The notes: generated from the sequence alone by a model not told the origin. Shown: positions 1-7,438, numbered from the stretch's first letter. The stretch: DNA of 9,576 nt from Clostridia bacterium (GCA_017411585.1 JAFQPV010000329.1:1-9576); one strand, 5' to 3'. A program made the numbers and translations.

Positions 1-581
1 AAAATGATTTCATCGGTCAATTTCAGCAAAACCAGCATAATTGTCACTGTAACGTACGCCTGATAAATACCGACAGACAACGCAAGCAGCACTGCCGAAA
101 GTACATAGTTCGGTTTTTCCTTTGTCATACACAGCGCCGAAAGCACAGCGAGGAAAAATGCAATACTGTACCCATCTGCCACATAGTTATACATCAAAAC
201 CGAAGTCACCGTAGGAAACGTAACCATACCTGCACCAATCAAGGCTGCAGTAATGTTTTTCTGCACATTCAGCAGCTTACAAATGCCGACTGCACCGAGT
301 GCATGAAATACAATTGCGATAATCCCGTTTAAAAACGGCAAATCGTAAAACGAAGTAAACGCACACGCAACCGGTAAAAACCAGCGTCCGAGTCCAAGCA
401 TATTCTGCGCATCATAGCGAAACACAAGCGAGTCCCAATTCGGAAGCCAGCCTGTGATTTTATATAAGTGTGCCAAAAGCCCAACGAAAAGTGCTGCAAA
501 AAAGCACACCTTCCATGCAGGCAAAATGGATTTGTTCAGTTTTTCAAATGCTTTTTCCGGCAAACTTACCACTCCAGCCAT
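1..581 (-). CDS. GtrII-type membrane glucosyltransferase, partial (C-terminus off the left edge)
   Basis: About 193 N-terminal residues are visible and the frame stays open to base 1. It starts MAGVVSLPEKAFEKL. A first membrane helix (about residues 22-40) is followed by an extracytoplasmic loop with NWDSLVFRYDAQNMLGLGRW, then several hydrophobic segments. The WDS...YDAQN...GRW pattern resembles the glucosyltransferase domain family of Shigella phage GtrII (Glucos_trans_II), which moves glucose from undecaprenyl-phosphate-glucose onto a polysaccharide outside the membrane. The ATG at 581 overlaps the end of the upstream glycosyltransferase gene by 16 bases and has no clear SD. An in-frame TTG at 561-563 has GGAG eight bases upstream and could be the true start. 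Last visible gene of the polysaccharide operon. The family call rests on remembered motifs. Substrate sugar is unknown. Confidence 0.72.
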   Translation of the reverse strand, partial: MAGVVSLPEKAFEKLNKSILPAWKVCFFAALFVGLLAHLYKITGWLPNWDSLVFRYDAQNMLGLGRWFLPVACAFTSFYDLPFLNGIIAIVFHALGAVGICKLLNVQKNITAALIGAGMVTFPTVTSVLMYNYVADGYSIAFFLAVLSALCMTKEKPNYVLSAVLLALSVGIYQAYVTVTIMLVLLKLTDEII

Positions 582-1300
582 TTAAATTTATGCAAAAACT
601 TCCCGTACAATTTATCATACAGCTTTACACCGACAATGCGCTTTACAAACAACGTCCGCTTCGCAGTCGGCGATGTCCACGATGCGCAAAAATGATGTAT
701 GGAATACGTATTTTTCGTAATTTTTTTCTTTCCCGTATAATACTTCATCGGACAAAGATAATCTTCGGGCAGCATTCTTATGCCCATAAAAACCTGGTCT
801 TTGTTTGACAAGTCCAATCCAAGCTCTACCATCGTTTTTGTATTTCTGTCCGGACACGGCGTTAAATCATAAGTGCCGTCCGGCAAAAGAAAAGAGATAT
901 CGTCGTAGTCTTTGAGCAATGCGCCGACCAATTCGTTTCCCTTTTCGCAGGCAAAGCCAAGTCCGGTGGAAATAACACCGTTATCATCAAAGCCCATATA
1001 ACCCGCTTCTTCAATCAAATCATCGAGCGGCTTTATCAGCTCAACATCCGTATCCAGATAGATTCCGCCCTCGTCATACAACACCTTCAGCCTTGCATAA
1101 TCGCTGACAAATGCCCATTTGCCCGCATCATACGCTTCTTTTGCATATCTGTTCTGACCAAAATCGAAATTTTCTTCACACAAACAAATTATTTTATATT
1201 CGGGGCAATACTTTTTCCAGCTTTCAATGCATTTTTCAGCCAGCTTCGGCATTTTACCTTTTCCAAACCAGCAATAATAAATCACTTTTGGAATACTCAT
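566..1300 (-). CDS. GT32-like (DXD) glycosyltransferase for surface polysaccharide
   Basis: Complete, 244 residues, cytoplasmic with no signal peptide. It opens with IPKVIYYCWFGKGKMP, the typical N-terminus of the Gly_transf_sug / capsular polysaccharide glycosyltransferase group, and has SDYARLKVLYDEGGIYLDTD at about 66-85. The DTD at 83-85 is the DXD motif that binds the metal and sugar nucleotide. The family moves a sugar from a nucleotide donor to a lipid-linked oligosaccharide during repeat-unit assembly. Donor and acceptor cannot be told from sequence. The ATG overlaps the TGA of the flippase gene in an ATGA (1297-1300), which suggests translational coupling. A GGGGGA about ten bases upstream, inside the flippase gene, can serve as SD. 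Confidence 0.88.
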   Translation of the reverse strand: MSIPKVIYYCWFGKGKMPKLAEKCIESWKKYCPEYKIICLCEENFDFGQNRYAKEAYDAGKWAFVSDYARLKVLYDEGGIYLDTDVELIKPLDDLIEEAGYMGFDDNGVISTGLGFACEKGNELVGALLKDYDDISFLLPDGTYDLTPCPDRNTKTMVELGLDLSNKDQVFMGIRMLPEDYLCPMKYYTGKKKITKNTYSIHHFCASWTSPTAKRTLFVKRIVGVKLYDKLYGKFLHKFKWLEW

Positions 1301-2802
1301 TGCGCTTTCTTCCCCCTGTACAATTCTAAAATCGTTTTAAACGCTTTTTTATTGAACACAAAATTCACCAGTAAATATAAGCCTACAATCCAAACGGAAT
1401 GCACCATTCCGTATAGCAGCAGCTTCAAAAACGAAACATTGCTGAAGGCATCCACAAAAAAGATAACCATAACTCCTGCAAAAACCAAGCCGTTTACAAT
1501 TAAAATCTTATAAGTACACATTTGGCTTCTGCCAAGTACTTTTTTGTTTGCATAATAAACCGTCACAATGCCGCGATACAAAAGTGCTACAATGGTGCCA
1601 ATTATCGCACCGCAGATACCCATATACCAAATCGCTGCAACGGAAACCGTAATGTTTAGAATCATTTCCACTATCGCATAGGCACGCGTTTTTTCAAACG
1701 CACCTGCATATTCAATCACACCGTTTGCCGGCAGCTTTGCATTTGAAAGCAAATGCATAATGACAAAAAGCAGCAGCAGAAAAGCATTTGTATACTGTGC
1801 ATCATCAATTCCGCTCGTATAAAGCTGTATGAGCGGAAGCAAAAACACTGCCATCAATGTAAAAATGATGTAGGTCGCCATAATATAAAATGTTTCATAT
1901 GCGCAAAACAGATTATCAAACTTTTCTCTGTCCGTATGAAACATCTGCCCTAACGCAAATGTAAAGGACGAAACGATGTTTGTTATAAAATTCTGCACCT
2001 GCGAAAAAAAGATATTATAAATCGCATAAATGCTGGCTGCTTTAAAATCGCAAAGCACAGAAATCAAAATTACATCCGTATTATTAAACACCATGCCCGA
2101 AATTTGATGCATCAAAACCGAATTTTTCTGCGCGATGGCTTCAAAATCCGGCTTCGCTTTTAAATCCAGCCAAGTGTATCTTTTCTTTGCATAAAAATAT
2201 AAATATACAAGCTGCCCCAGTGCGATAACACAATAAACAAGCTGAATTAAAATCAAGCTGTCCGTTAACAGTAAAACAAGTATTTTTCCCACATTGGATG
2301 CAAGCTGCAATATGGTTTCGGCGTTGTTGATAACATATTTTCTGCCGTCAACCTCCATAAGGATTCTGTATTTCGCCTGCACAAAATAGCTAAACAGAGA
2401 CGGTATTGCGTTAAGAATCACGATAAAAAACAAAACGTGACTATCAATGGAGGTCGGTATCAGATAAGCATATACCACCGCAATCACAAGCACGATTGCA
2501 GCGTATATTACACCTGTTTTGATATAGTAAGTGTTTGTGGCAGACAAAACAGCACTTGCACTTTCAAAATCTTTTTCGCCGATTCTTTTATAGAGCGCCT
2601 GCGTTGTCGCAAGGCCGACGCCGGCTTCCAAAAGGCACATATATGTAAAAATCTGCTTGATTGCCTGCAGGACACCGTTGACCTCCGAGCCGAAATTTTC
2701 AAGATACAATCTCGGCAACAGGAAACTGAGTGTTATAAGCACGACCTGATAAACAAGTGACGATATTAAGTTGTTCTTTATTCTCGTATCTTTGCCGCTC
2801 AA
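1297..2802 (-). CDS. Wzx/MATE-like polysaccharide flippase (MOP superfamily)
   Basis: Complete, 501 residues and very hydrophobic, with roughly 12-14 membrane segments, the usual size for Wzx-type exporters. The N-terminus (NLISSLVYQVVLITLSFLLP) and the later QISGMVFNNTDVILIS stretch at about residues 232-247 are typical of Firmicutes polysaccharide-biosynthesis flippases. It probably moves the lipid-linked repeat unit across the membrane. The start is a TTG at 2800-2802, chosen because a perfect GGAGG lies seven bases upstream; the ATG just upstream at 2814-2816 is out of frame and meets a stop after five codons. It lies 28 bases after the acetyltransferase and overlaps the glycosyltransferase by 4 bases. 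No polymerase (Wzy) is visible in the window. Confidence 0.86.
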   Translation of the reverse strand: MSGKDTRIKNNLISSLVYQVVLITLSFLLPRLYLENFGSEVNGVLQAIKQIFTYMCLLEAGVGLATTQALYKRIGEKDFESASAVLSATNTYYIKTGVIYAAIVLVIAVVYAYLIPTSIDSHVLFFIVILNAIPSLFSYFVQAKYRILMEVDGRKYVINNAETILQLASNVGKILVLLLTDSLILIQLVYCVIALGQLVYLYFYAKKRYTWLDLKAKPDFEAIAQKNSVLMHQISGMVFNNTDVILISVLCDFKAASIYAIYNIFFSQVQNFITNIVSSFTFALGQMFHTDREKFDNLFCAYETFYIMATYIIFTLMAVFLLPLIQLYTSGIDDAQYTNAFLLLLFVIMHLLSNAKLPANGVIEYAGAFEKTRAYAIVEMILNITVSVAAIWYMGICGAIIGTIVALLYRGIVTVYYANKKVLGRSQMCTYKILIVNGLVFAGVMVIFFVDAFSNVSFLKLLLYGMVHSVWIVGLYLLVNFVFNKKAFKTILELYRGKKAQ

Positions 2803-2809
2803 CTCGTTG

Positions 2810-2814
2810 CCTCC
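2810..2814 (-). promoter_or_regulatory. SD site fixing the TTG start of the flippase gene
   Basis: GGAGG on the minus strand with a 7-base spacer (CAACGAG) to the TTG at 2802. It supports a non-ATG start here. The nearby ATG overlaps the SD and opens only a five-codon frame. Confidence 0.75.
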
Positions 2815-2830
2815 ATCATAGCTTCATATC

Positions 2831-3373
2831 TTATACGCGATTTTGGATATAAGCCTCTGTCGCATTTTCTTTCGGAATGATTTTTCCCGGATTGCCCACA
2901 ACGATGCTGTGGTCCGGCACATCAAAGTTCACATAAGTCAGCGGCGCAATTAATACATCGCTTCCGATTTTAACATTGCCGACAATTACCGCATTGGTTC
3001 CAATCCAGCAATCGTCGCCGATTTGCGGCGCACCCTTGCGCTTGCCACGATTTTCCATCCCGATTGTAACCCCTGTACCAACGTTAACGTTTTTACCGAT
3101 TTTCGCATCCGGATGAACAATCACCCGCCCGAGATGCCCGATATAAAAACCTTCCCCTATACTTGTCCGCGCAGGAATTTGGATCTGTGTTTTGTTTGAT
3201 AAGTGCATCAGATGAAGCATATAAAAAAGCTTTAACGGTAAAAATTTGCACGTATTTGCTTTTCTGAATACAGATAAAAACCGAATTTCAAGCGGTCGGA
3301 AAACGCGCTTTAAAATCGGCTCGCCACACGCGCCGTAATATCTGTACAAATCCTTTTTAAAAACACTGTTCAT
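2831..3373 (-). CDS. Hexapeptide-repeat acetyltransferase, serine-acetyltransferase type
   Basis: 180 residues from the ATG at 3373. An in-frame GTG at 3385, directly after the GtrA stop codon, would add four residues but has a poorer SD. The N-terminal half is helical (FKKDLYRYYG...), and from about residue 65 it is a left-handed beta-helix of hexapeptide repeats (IGEGFYIGH, IGKNVNVGTGVTIG, IGDDCWIGTNAVIVG, IGSDVLIAP), ending VVGNPGKII. H80 in FYIGHLG is at the place of the catalytic His of CysE. Short CysE-like proteins of this form are common in exopolysaccharide clusters, where they are thought to O-acetylate sugars, although they are often annotated as cysteine-pathway enzymes. Its place between GtrA and the flippase favours polysaccharide modification, which is inference. 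It could still be a true serine acetyltransferase. Confidence 0.85.
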   Translation of the reverse strand: MNSVFKKDLYRYYGACGEPILKRVFRPLEIRFLSVFRKANTCKFLPLKLFYMLHLMHLSNKTQIQIPARTSIGEGFYIGHLGRVIVHPDAKIGKNVNVGTGVTIGMENRGKRKGAPQIGDDCWIGTNAVIVGNVKIGSDVLIAPLTYVNFDVPDHSIVVGNPGKIIPKENATEAYIQNRV

Positions 3374-3385
3374 CGCTTTTCTCAC

Positions 3386-3760
3386 TCATTTTTCTTCAAG
3401 AAATATTTTTCTTGTGATAAAGTTGTATATCGGCACAATGACCATTGCAAAAATCTTTACAACCAAATAATATACCGTTGTAAACTTTACGCCAACCCAC
3501 AAAATGAATTGATTTAAACATAAGCCCCCAATGCTGAGCAGAACAAACAAAACAAACTCCTTTACCTTGCTTTGCTTTTTGCTCTTAAACACAAAGGACA
3601 TGCTCAAAAGATAATTTACCGTAACGGAAACACAAAAGGAAATTGCCGATGCAAGCAAAACATCTACATATAAAAGCTCCTTTAAAAAGACCAAAACGCC
3701 TACATCCACAATTGCGGCAATCACGCCCACGATTCCAAACTTGATGAGCTGCAAAATCAC
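3386..3760 (-). CDS. GtrA-family membrane protein
   Basis: 124 residues with four membrane segments (about 5-27, 33-54, 67-90, 96-114). IKFGIVGVIAAIVDVGVLVF, the VNYLLSMSFVFKS stretch and the basic end FITRKIF are hallmarks of GtrA (PF04138), thought to flip undecaprenyl-phosphate-linked glucose or similar sugars for decoration of surface glycans or teichoic acids. The start is the GTG at 3760, with GGAGG eight bases upstream; a longer frame from a TTG at 3796 has no support and would overlap the GGDEF gene. The GTG lies 14 bases after the GGDEF stop codon, so the two are probably co-transcribed. The cluster's GtrII-type transferase (1-581) is the likely user of the flipped sugar. The GtrB-like synthase expected with them is not in the window. 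Confidence 0.88.
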   Translation of the reverse strand: MILQLIKFGIVGVIAAIVDVGVLVFLKELLYVDVLLASAISFCVSVTVNYLLSMSFVFKSKKQSKVKEFVLFVLLSIGGLCLNQFILWVGVKFTTVYYLVVKIFAMVIVPIYNFITRKIFLEEK

Positions 3761-3768
3761 TTGTGCTT

Positions 3769-3773
3769 CCTCC
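3769..3773 (-). promoter_or_regulatory. SD site fixing the GTG start of the GtrA gene
   Basis: GGAGG on the minus strand with an 8-base spacer (AAGCACAA) to the GTG at 3760. It lies over the last codons of the GGDEF gene side of the junction, just before its TAA, so ribosomes ending on the GGDEF gene pass directly over it. Confidence 0.75.
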
Positions 3774-3774
3774 G

Positions 3775-6075
3775 TTACTCTCTGGCAAATACCCAAAGCG
3801 TATCATCCACATCGTCATTGTTCTCTGCCAGGTTATATACGCTCAGAATGACTGTTTCACCGTTTGCTTTTTTGTATGTAATCGACGGGTTTTTGCCCTC
3901 TGCAATCTGACGCTTGATGGCATCATAGTTTAAAAAGTTGGTAACCGCTCTGTGGCTGTCCGGATGCACAAGGTCATTGTTGTATTTTTTGAGCAATTTT
4001 GAAAAATGCTCTTCGTCTTCCTTATAGCCAAGATATGCCGGCATTAAAATTCTGTGCGCATTGTCCGTATTCAGGGAAACTCTGTATATGCCGTTGTAGT
4101 GTTCTTTGAGAATAGAAATCATTGCGTCGATTTCGCGGATACCGGTTTTCACCTGCATGTAGGTTTTTTCTACATCTTCAGACACGCTGATTTGCTCTTT
4201 GTTCTGATAATACTGCGCTTTTGCCTCATACATTCTGATTTCCGCCTCGCGCACCATTTCTTCACAGTTTGTATTCTGCGTTCTATACGACAGACCAATT
4301 GCCACATGATAACCCTTCGGCTTCAGCAGCTCTACAAATGCTTCTATATTTTGCTTTACATTCTCCTGCGACACTTTTTGGGTAAATACCAAGAACTCGT
4401 CGCCGCCCATACGGTAAATGTGCTGACCGTAGAACACTTCCTTCAGAGAGTTTGCAATGTAAATGAGCATTTCATCACCGGCAGCATGTCCGTATTTGTT
4501 ATTGCGGATATGCAGCTCGTTTACGTCAATATAAATACAGGAAAAATCCTCCGGCTTTTCTTCATCAAAGACCAGGATATCCTTTTTGTATGCCACACGG
4601 TTTAATGCGCCGGTAAGCGAATCCGTTGTTGCTGCAAGCTCGGTTCTGCTCAGATGCTTTTTGTTGTATATCGCAATCGTAAAACAAATCGAAATGTCTT
4701 CAATCAACTTGCGGACCATAGCACTTTTCTTCGGGTTAATCGCGCCCAAAATGCTGACGTGATTGTTCTTATCTGCGAGAATCGCAAAGGAGACCTCCTT
4801 AATGCTGTGCTGAATTGAAAAATGATACAAATCCGGATTTGTTTTCAAAAGATGCTTATTCGGAACGATGCGCATAAAGCGAATTGCCAAATCCCCTGTA
4901 TGGCGGATATTTGCAACATATCTGAAAAGCTCTGCATGAAAATATTTTCTATCCTCACCCACCAAAAGCTTTTCCCTCATATCGGGATTGATATAGTAAA
5001 AATCTTCCCCATCCGTATCCGTAAAGAATACGGAACGTGCGTTTGAAAACTCTTTAATTCTTTGCAGTGCCGTAGTAATCTTCTCCTGCTGCTGATTAAT
5101 TTCCAAAAGAAGATGTCGGATTTCCGAGGACTCTGAATGCAGCTTTGCTCTATCCTTCTCGCTTTTTAAAATCAATTGCAGATAAGCGACTATAATCAGA
5201 AGAATGACTGTAAAAAATCCCACTAGATTTTTGGCAATTTTATGGGTTTCTTCAAACACCTGCGTTTCATAGCGGGCAAGCATAATGCCCCAGTCAAAAT
5301 CTTCAAGAGTAGAATAATGAATATACAAATCTTCTCCGGTAATGATGGACTTAAACGAGGTGTACCCCTTCTCTGAATTCACCAACTTATCATAGGAATA
5401 GCCGTCATTATACTCTCTGTCTTTAAAATCAGCCAGCTCACCCGGCTCCTCGCTAATAGTATCTATGACAAATTTACCGGTTTCTTTATCGTAAACAAAA
5501 AGCTGTGCATTAAGCTCTTTTGCCATATTGTTATACTTTTCGCCGATCACATCCAGAGGAATGACACCGTACAAAACACCAACCGTTACACCATTTACCT
5601 GAATCGGGACTGCACTTCTTATAAGATCCTTCCCGTCACCCGTAAGGTCGGGCTCTCTGCCGCTTATGTACGCGCCGCGCGCTGCTTCCGCTTCAAAAGA
5701 AATTTTACCGTTTAAATCAACAGAGCCCATTTTGGTTACAAACGTATTATCCTGATTCAAAATACCGATGTTCGCAAACAGACCGATTGGTTTAAAGGAC
5801 TCGAACATAAGGTCATAGCTTTCGCCGTCCGCATAGAGCTTTGCCGCAAAGTTTGCCATTGTAACTAAATTTTCTCTGTCAGATTTAAGCTGCAGCATCA
5901 GGTCATCTTTAATCTGCTTTGTCTGAATGTGCAGCATTTCATAAGCATCGTTCTCTGCCTTAACGTAAAAGGTCGTAACCATTGTAAAAAAGACTGCAAA
6001 CACTAAAACTGCAGTGATAATGGAATACATAATATTATTCTGTCGTTGCTTTTTTCTTTCGTACGTTGTTGCCAT
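3775..6075 (-). CDS. Membrane-bound diguanylate cyclase: Cache sensor, GAF-like, GGDEF, PAS-like tail
   Basis: 766 residues. One membrane helix at about 16-38 and another at 283-303 enclose a 240-residue extracytoplasmic double-Cache-like sensor (AYISGREPDLTGDGKD and VPIQVNGVTVGVLYGVIPLD at 135-175). A coiled-coil linker (305-345) leads to a GAF-like region (about 345-475, ending in ISICFTIAIYNKKHLSR), then a GGDEF domain at 480-625 beginning TTDSLTGALNRVAY. The active loop GGDEF is intact at 557-561, with D517 for metal, and N525 and D534 as the expected guanine contacts. The usual Lys after the metal site is His522. No RxxD inhibitory site sits upstream of GGDEF. Residues 640-766 (YNGIYRVSL...LVHPDS...YKKANGETVILSVY) look like an extra PAS-type domain. 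It should make c-di-GMP from two GTP in response to an external ligand. It is the first gene of the polysaccharide operon. The start ATG at 6075 has only a weak SD. Confidence 0.9.
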   Translation of the reverse strand: MATTYERKKQRQNNIMYSIITAVLVFAVFFTMVTTFYVKAENDAYEMLHIQTKQIKDDLMLQLKSDRENLVTMANFAAKLYADGESYDLMFESFKPIGLFANIGILNQDNTFVTKMGSVDLNGKISFEAEAARGAYISGREPDLTGDGKDLIRSAVPIQVNGVTVGVLYGVIPLDVIGEKYNNMAKELNAQLFVYDKETGKFVIDTISEEPGELADFKDREYNDGYSYDKLVNSEKGYTSFKSIITGEDLYIHYSTLEDFDWGIMLARYETQVFEETHKIAKNLVGFFTVILLIIVAYLQLILKSEKDRAKLHSESSEIRHLLLEINQQQEKITTALQRIKEFSNARSVFFTDTDGEDFYYINPDMREKLLVGEDRKYFHAELFRYVANIRHTGDLAIRFMRIVPNKHLLKTNPDLYHFSIQHSIKEVSFAILADKNNHVSILGAINPKKSAMVRKLIEDISICFTIAIYNKKHLSRTELAATTDSLTGALNRVAYKKDILVFDEEKPEDFSCIYIDVNELHIRNNKYGHAAGDEMLIYIANSLKEVFYGQHIYRMGGDEFLVFTQKVSQENVKQNIEAFVELLKPKGYHVAIGLSYRTQNTNCEEMVREAEIRMYEAKAQYYQNKEQISVSEDVEKTYMQVKTGIREIDAMISILKEHYNGIYRVSLNTDNAHRILMPAYLGYKEDEEHFSKLLKKYNNDLVHPDSHRAVTNFLNYDAIKRQIAEGKNPSITYKKANGETVILSVYNLAENNDDVDDTLWVFARE

Positions 6076-6161
6076 TTATCAGCATCTTCTTTCATGTAAT
6101 AAATTATTTGTTATCTTTGGCTTTCAAGGTATACAATTACCCCATAATAATAGATATTATC

Positions 6162-6189
6162 ATTATATCACATTCTGCAGGAAAATCAA
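6162..6189 (-). promoter_or_regulatory. Sigma-A-type promoter of the GGDEF-polysaccharide operon
   Basis: On the minus strand, TTGATT (6184-6189) and TATAAT (6162-6167) are 16 bases apart, and TGA just before the -10 gives an extended -10 (TGnTATAAT). Transcription should start near 6155, leaving a leader of about 80 AT-rich bases before the ATG at 6075. I see no riboswitch-like fold in that leader, only a short AT-rich palindrome (ATAATA-TC-TATTAT). Confidence 0.65.
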
Positions 6190-6250
6190 GGAAATAAGCA
6201 ATTTTCTCTGTTATCTCATACGTTCACACCTTCAAAACAGAAATCACAGC

Positions 6251-6283
6251 AAAAAAAGGTCTTAATTTATGCTAAGACCTTTT
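6251..6283 (-). terminator. Intrinsic terminator of the M50 protease gene
   Basis: An 11-bp stem (6254-6264 with 6273-6283; arm AAAAGGTCTTA) with an 8-base loop ends in a run of seven T on the minus strand. The stop codon TAA of the protease gene (6267-6269) lies in the loop, so the last codons form one arm of the hairpin. It separates this unit from the GGDEF operon promoter about 65 bases further on. Confidence 0.85.
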
Positions 6284-7154
6284 GCTTTTCACCGTATTTT
6301 CTATGCTGAGCAAGCGCGCCAAGTAAAGCAGCACTCCCCTGCTGCACAAGCCCGTCAAGCACCTGTGTTTCTGTCAGACTGGCAACGTGGTTCTGCCTTT
6401 CATCAAACAGATGCACGACATGAAATTTGTCATACGAAAAATGCGCAGCAACCTGTCTTGCAGGCGTATCTGTTTGGGCAGCGAGATTGCGCACGCGCAC
6501 TACCTTCTGCTTTGAGAGCTTTTGCTTATACACCGCAAGCTGATGCATCACCAAATAGCGATTATTATTTTTCTCCGTGCTCATATTAAACAACAGAAAT
6601 GCAACCAAAATCATCAAAGAAACATTAAAGCGCATCGTCCACAATGCCAAAATCGAACACAGTCCGACACCAAGCACGAAAAACCATGTGACAATCTCAC
6701 TGATTTGAATGGCGCGCACAAGACCGAGCCGCGCCGTGAGATACGCTTTTAAGATGCGTCCGCCGTCCAGCGGTAAAATCGGCAATAAATTAATTGCTGC
6801 GATGGAAAGGTTAGAGATAAAGAAATACTGCGCATCTGCATTTTGCAAATTGCACGCAAAATACATACCTGCTGCTATGCACAAATTCACCGCAGGCCCC
6901 GCCGCGCAGAGCAAAATCTCGCAAGACGGCTCTGTAATCAGATTATCACACAAACGGATTGTTATGCCGAACGGCTGCACCCAAAGCCCCCTACACGCAA
7001 TTTTGAGCCGTTTGGCGGTAAAATAATGCGCAAGCTCGTGGATGCCTAATACCGCATAGGATAAAAGCAGCCAACGAAGCGCGCCGCACAGCGCTGCAAA
7101 CAGCACAAGCACAAAGGTCCAGAGGCTGACATACAAATTCCCTGCCTTAATCAT
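6267..7154 (-). CDS. spoIVFB: M50 intramembrane metalloprotease, SpoIVFB-like
   Basis: 295 residues from the ATG at 7154 (SD GGTGGAAG before it); longer upstream frames lack support. A membrane helix at about 9-34 leads into the zinc motif GIHELAH (H39, E40, H43). AAGPAVN (84-90) and INLLPILPLDGGRIL (121-135, with N122 and D130) give the second active-site motif of site-2 proteases. Further helices fall at 85-101, 155-172 and 178-190. The cytoplasmic tail (about 215-285; FHVVHLFDE and VASLTETQVLDGLVQQG) looks like a divergent CBS-type domain, which SpoIVFB also has, and the length matches SpoIVFB (about 290). In Bacillus SpoIVFB cuts pro-sigma-K in the mother cell. That role here is inference; pro-sigma-K is not in the window, and other M50 substrates are possible. 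It overlaps the small gene upstream by 8 bases. Confidence 0.82.
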   Translation of the reverse strand: MIKAGNLYVSLWTFVLVLFAALCGALRWLLLSYAVLGIHELAHYFTAKRLKIACRGLWVQPFGITIRLCDNLITEPSCEILLCAAGPAVNLCIAAGMYFACNLQNADAQYFFISNLSIAAINLLPILPLDGGRILKAYLTARLGLVRAIQISEIVTWFFVLGVGLCSILALWTMRFNVSLMILVAFLLFNMSTEKNNNRYLVMHQLAVYKQKLSKQKVVRVRNLAAQTDTPARQVAAHFSYDKFHVVHLFDERQNHVASLTETQVLDGLVQQGSAALLGALAQHRKYGEKQKVLA

Positions 7155-7422
7155 TTTGTGCTTCCACCCAACGGTCGCAAAACTGGTTAAACGCCTCGAT
7201 TGACTGCGTATAGGCTTCTGAAAATGCAGGTGCACCGAACAGGTAATAATCAATTTGATTTTGCGCCCACAAAAGCGTTTCGCCGCCGTGTAGCTTAACT
7301 GCTGCAAACGCCATAAATGCAAGTGCGCAAATGCCCATCCGCACTAAAAAACCGCTTGCGTGTATGGGGACTGCCGTTTTTTTACGCGCCGACGAACGCA
7401 GTCTGCGATACGTCTTTTCCAT
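7147..7422 (-). CDS. Small single-pass membrane protein in spoIVFA position
   Basis: 91 residues from the ATG at 7422, chosen because AGAGGTG lies seven to thirteen bases upstream; an in-frame extension to 7527 would run through a terminator hairpin. The N-terminus is very basic (RRLRSSARKK, 6-15), one membrane helix spans about 24-43, and a 45-residue acidic/aromatic tail follows, predicted outside (positive-inside rule). Its end overlaps the protease gene by 8 bases (7147-7154), so the two are translationally coupled. In Bacillus, SpoIVFA occupies this place and anchors and inhibits SpoIVFB, but it is about 260 residues with a C-terminal LytM-like domain, which is missing here. I see no recognisable sequence family; a reduced SpoIVFA-like partner is only a position-based guess. 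Confidence 0.72.
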   Translation of the reverse strand: MEKTYRRLRSSARKKTAVPIHASGFLVRMGICALAFMAFAAVKLHGGETLLWAQNQIDYYLFGAPAFSEAYTQSIEAFNQFCDRWVEAQND

Positions 7423-7438
7423 AACATCACCTCTGTAC

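Noticed and set aside
4054..4605. 183-codon open frame on the plus strand opposite the GGDEF gene
   Set aside because: It is antisense to a well-supported gene, its protein is rich in Cys, His and Phe with no recognisable domain, and it has no SD or promoter.
6076..6161. c-di-GMP riboswitch in the leader of the GGDEF operon
   Set aside because: The leader is short and AT-rich and lacks the conserved GEMM core; only a small AT palindrome is present.
7155..7322. N-terminal extension of the M50 protease to base 7322
   Set aside because: It runs in another frame across the small membrane-protein gene, and the extra residues resemble no protease. The ATG at 7154 has an SD and a typical M50 N-terminus.
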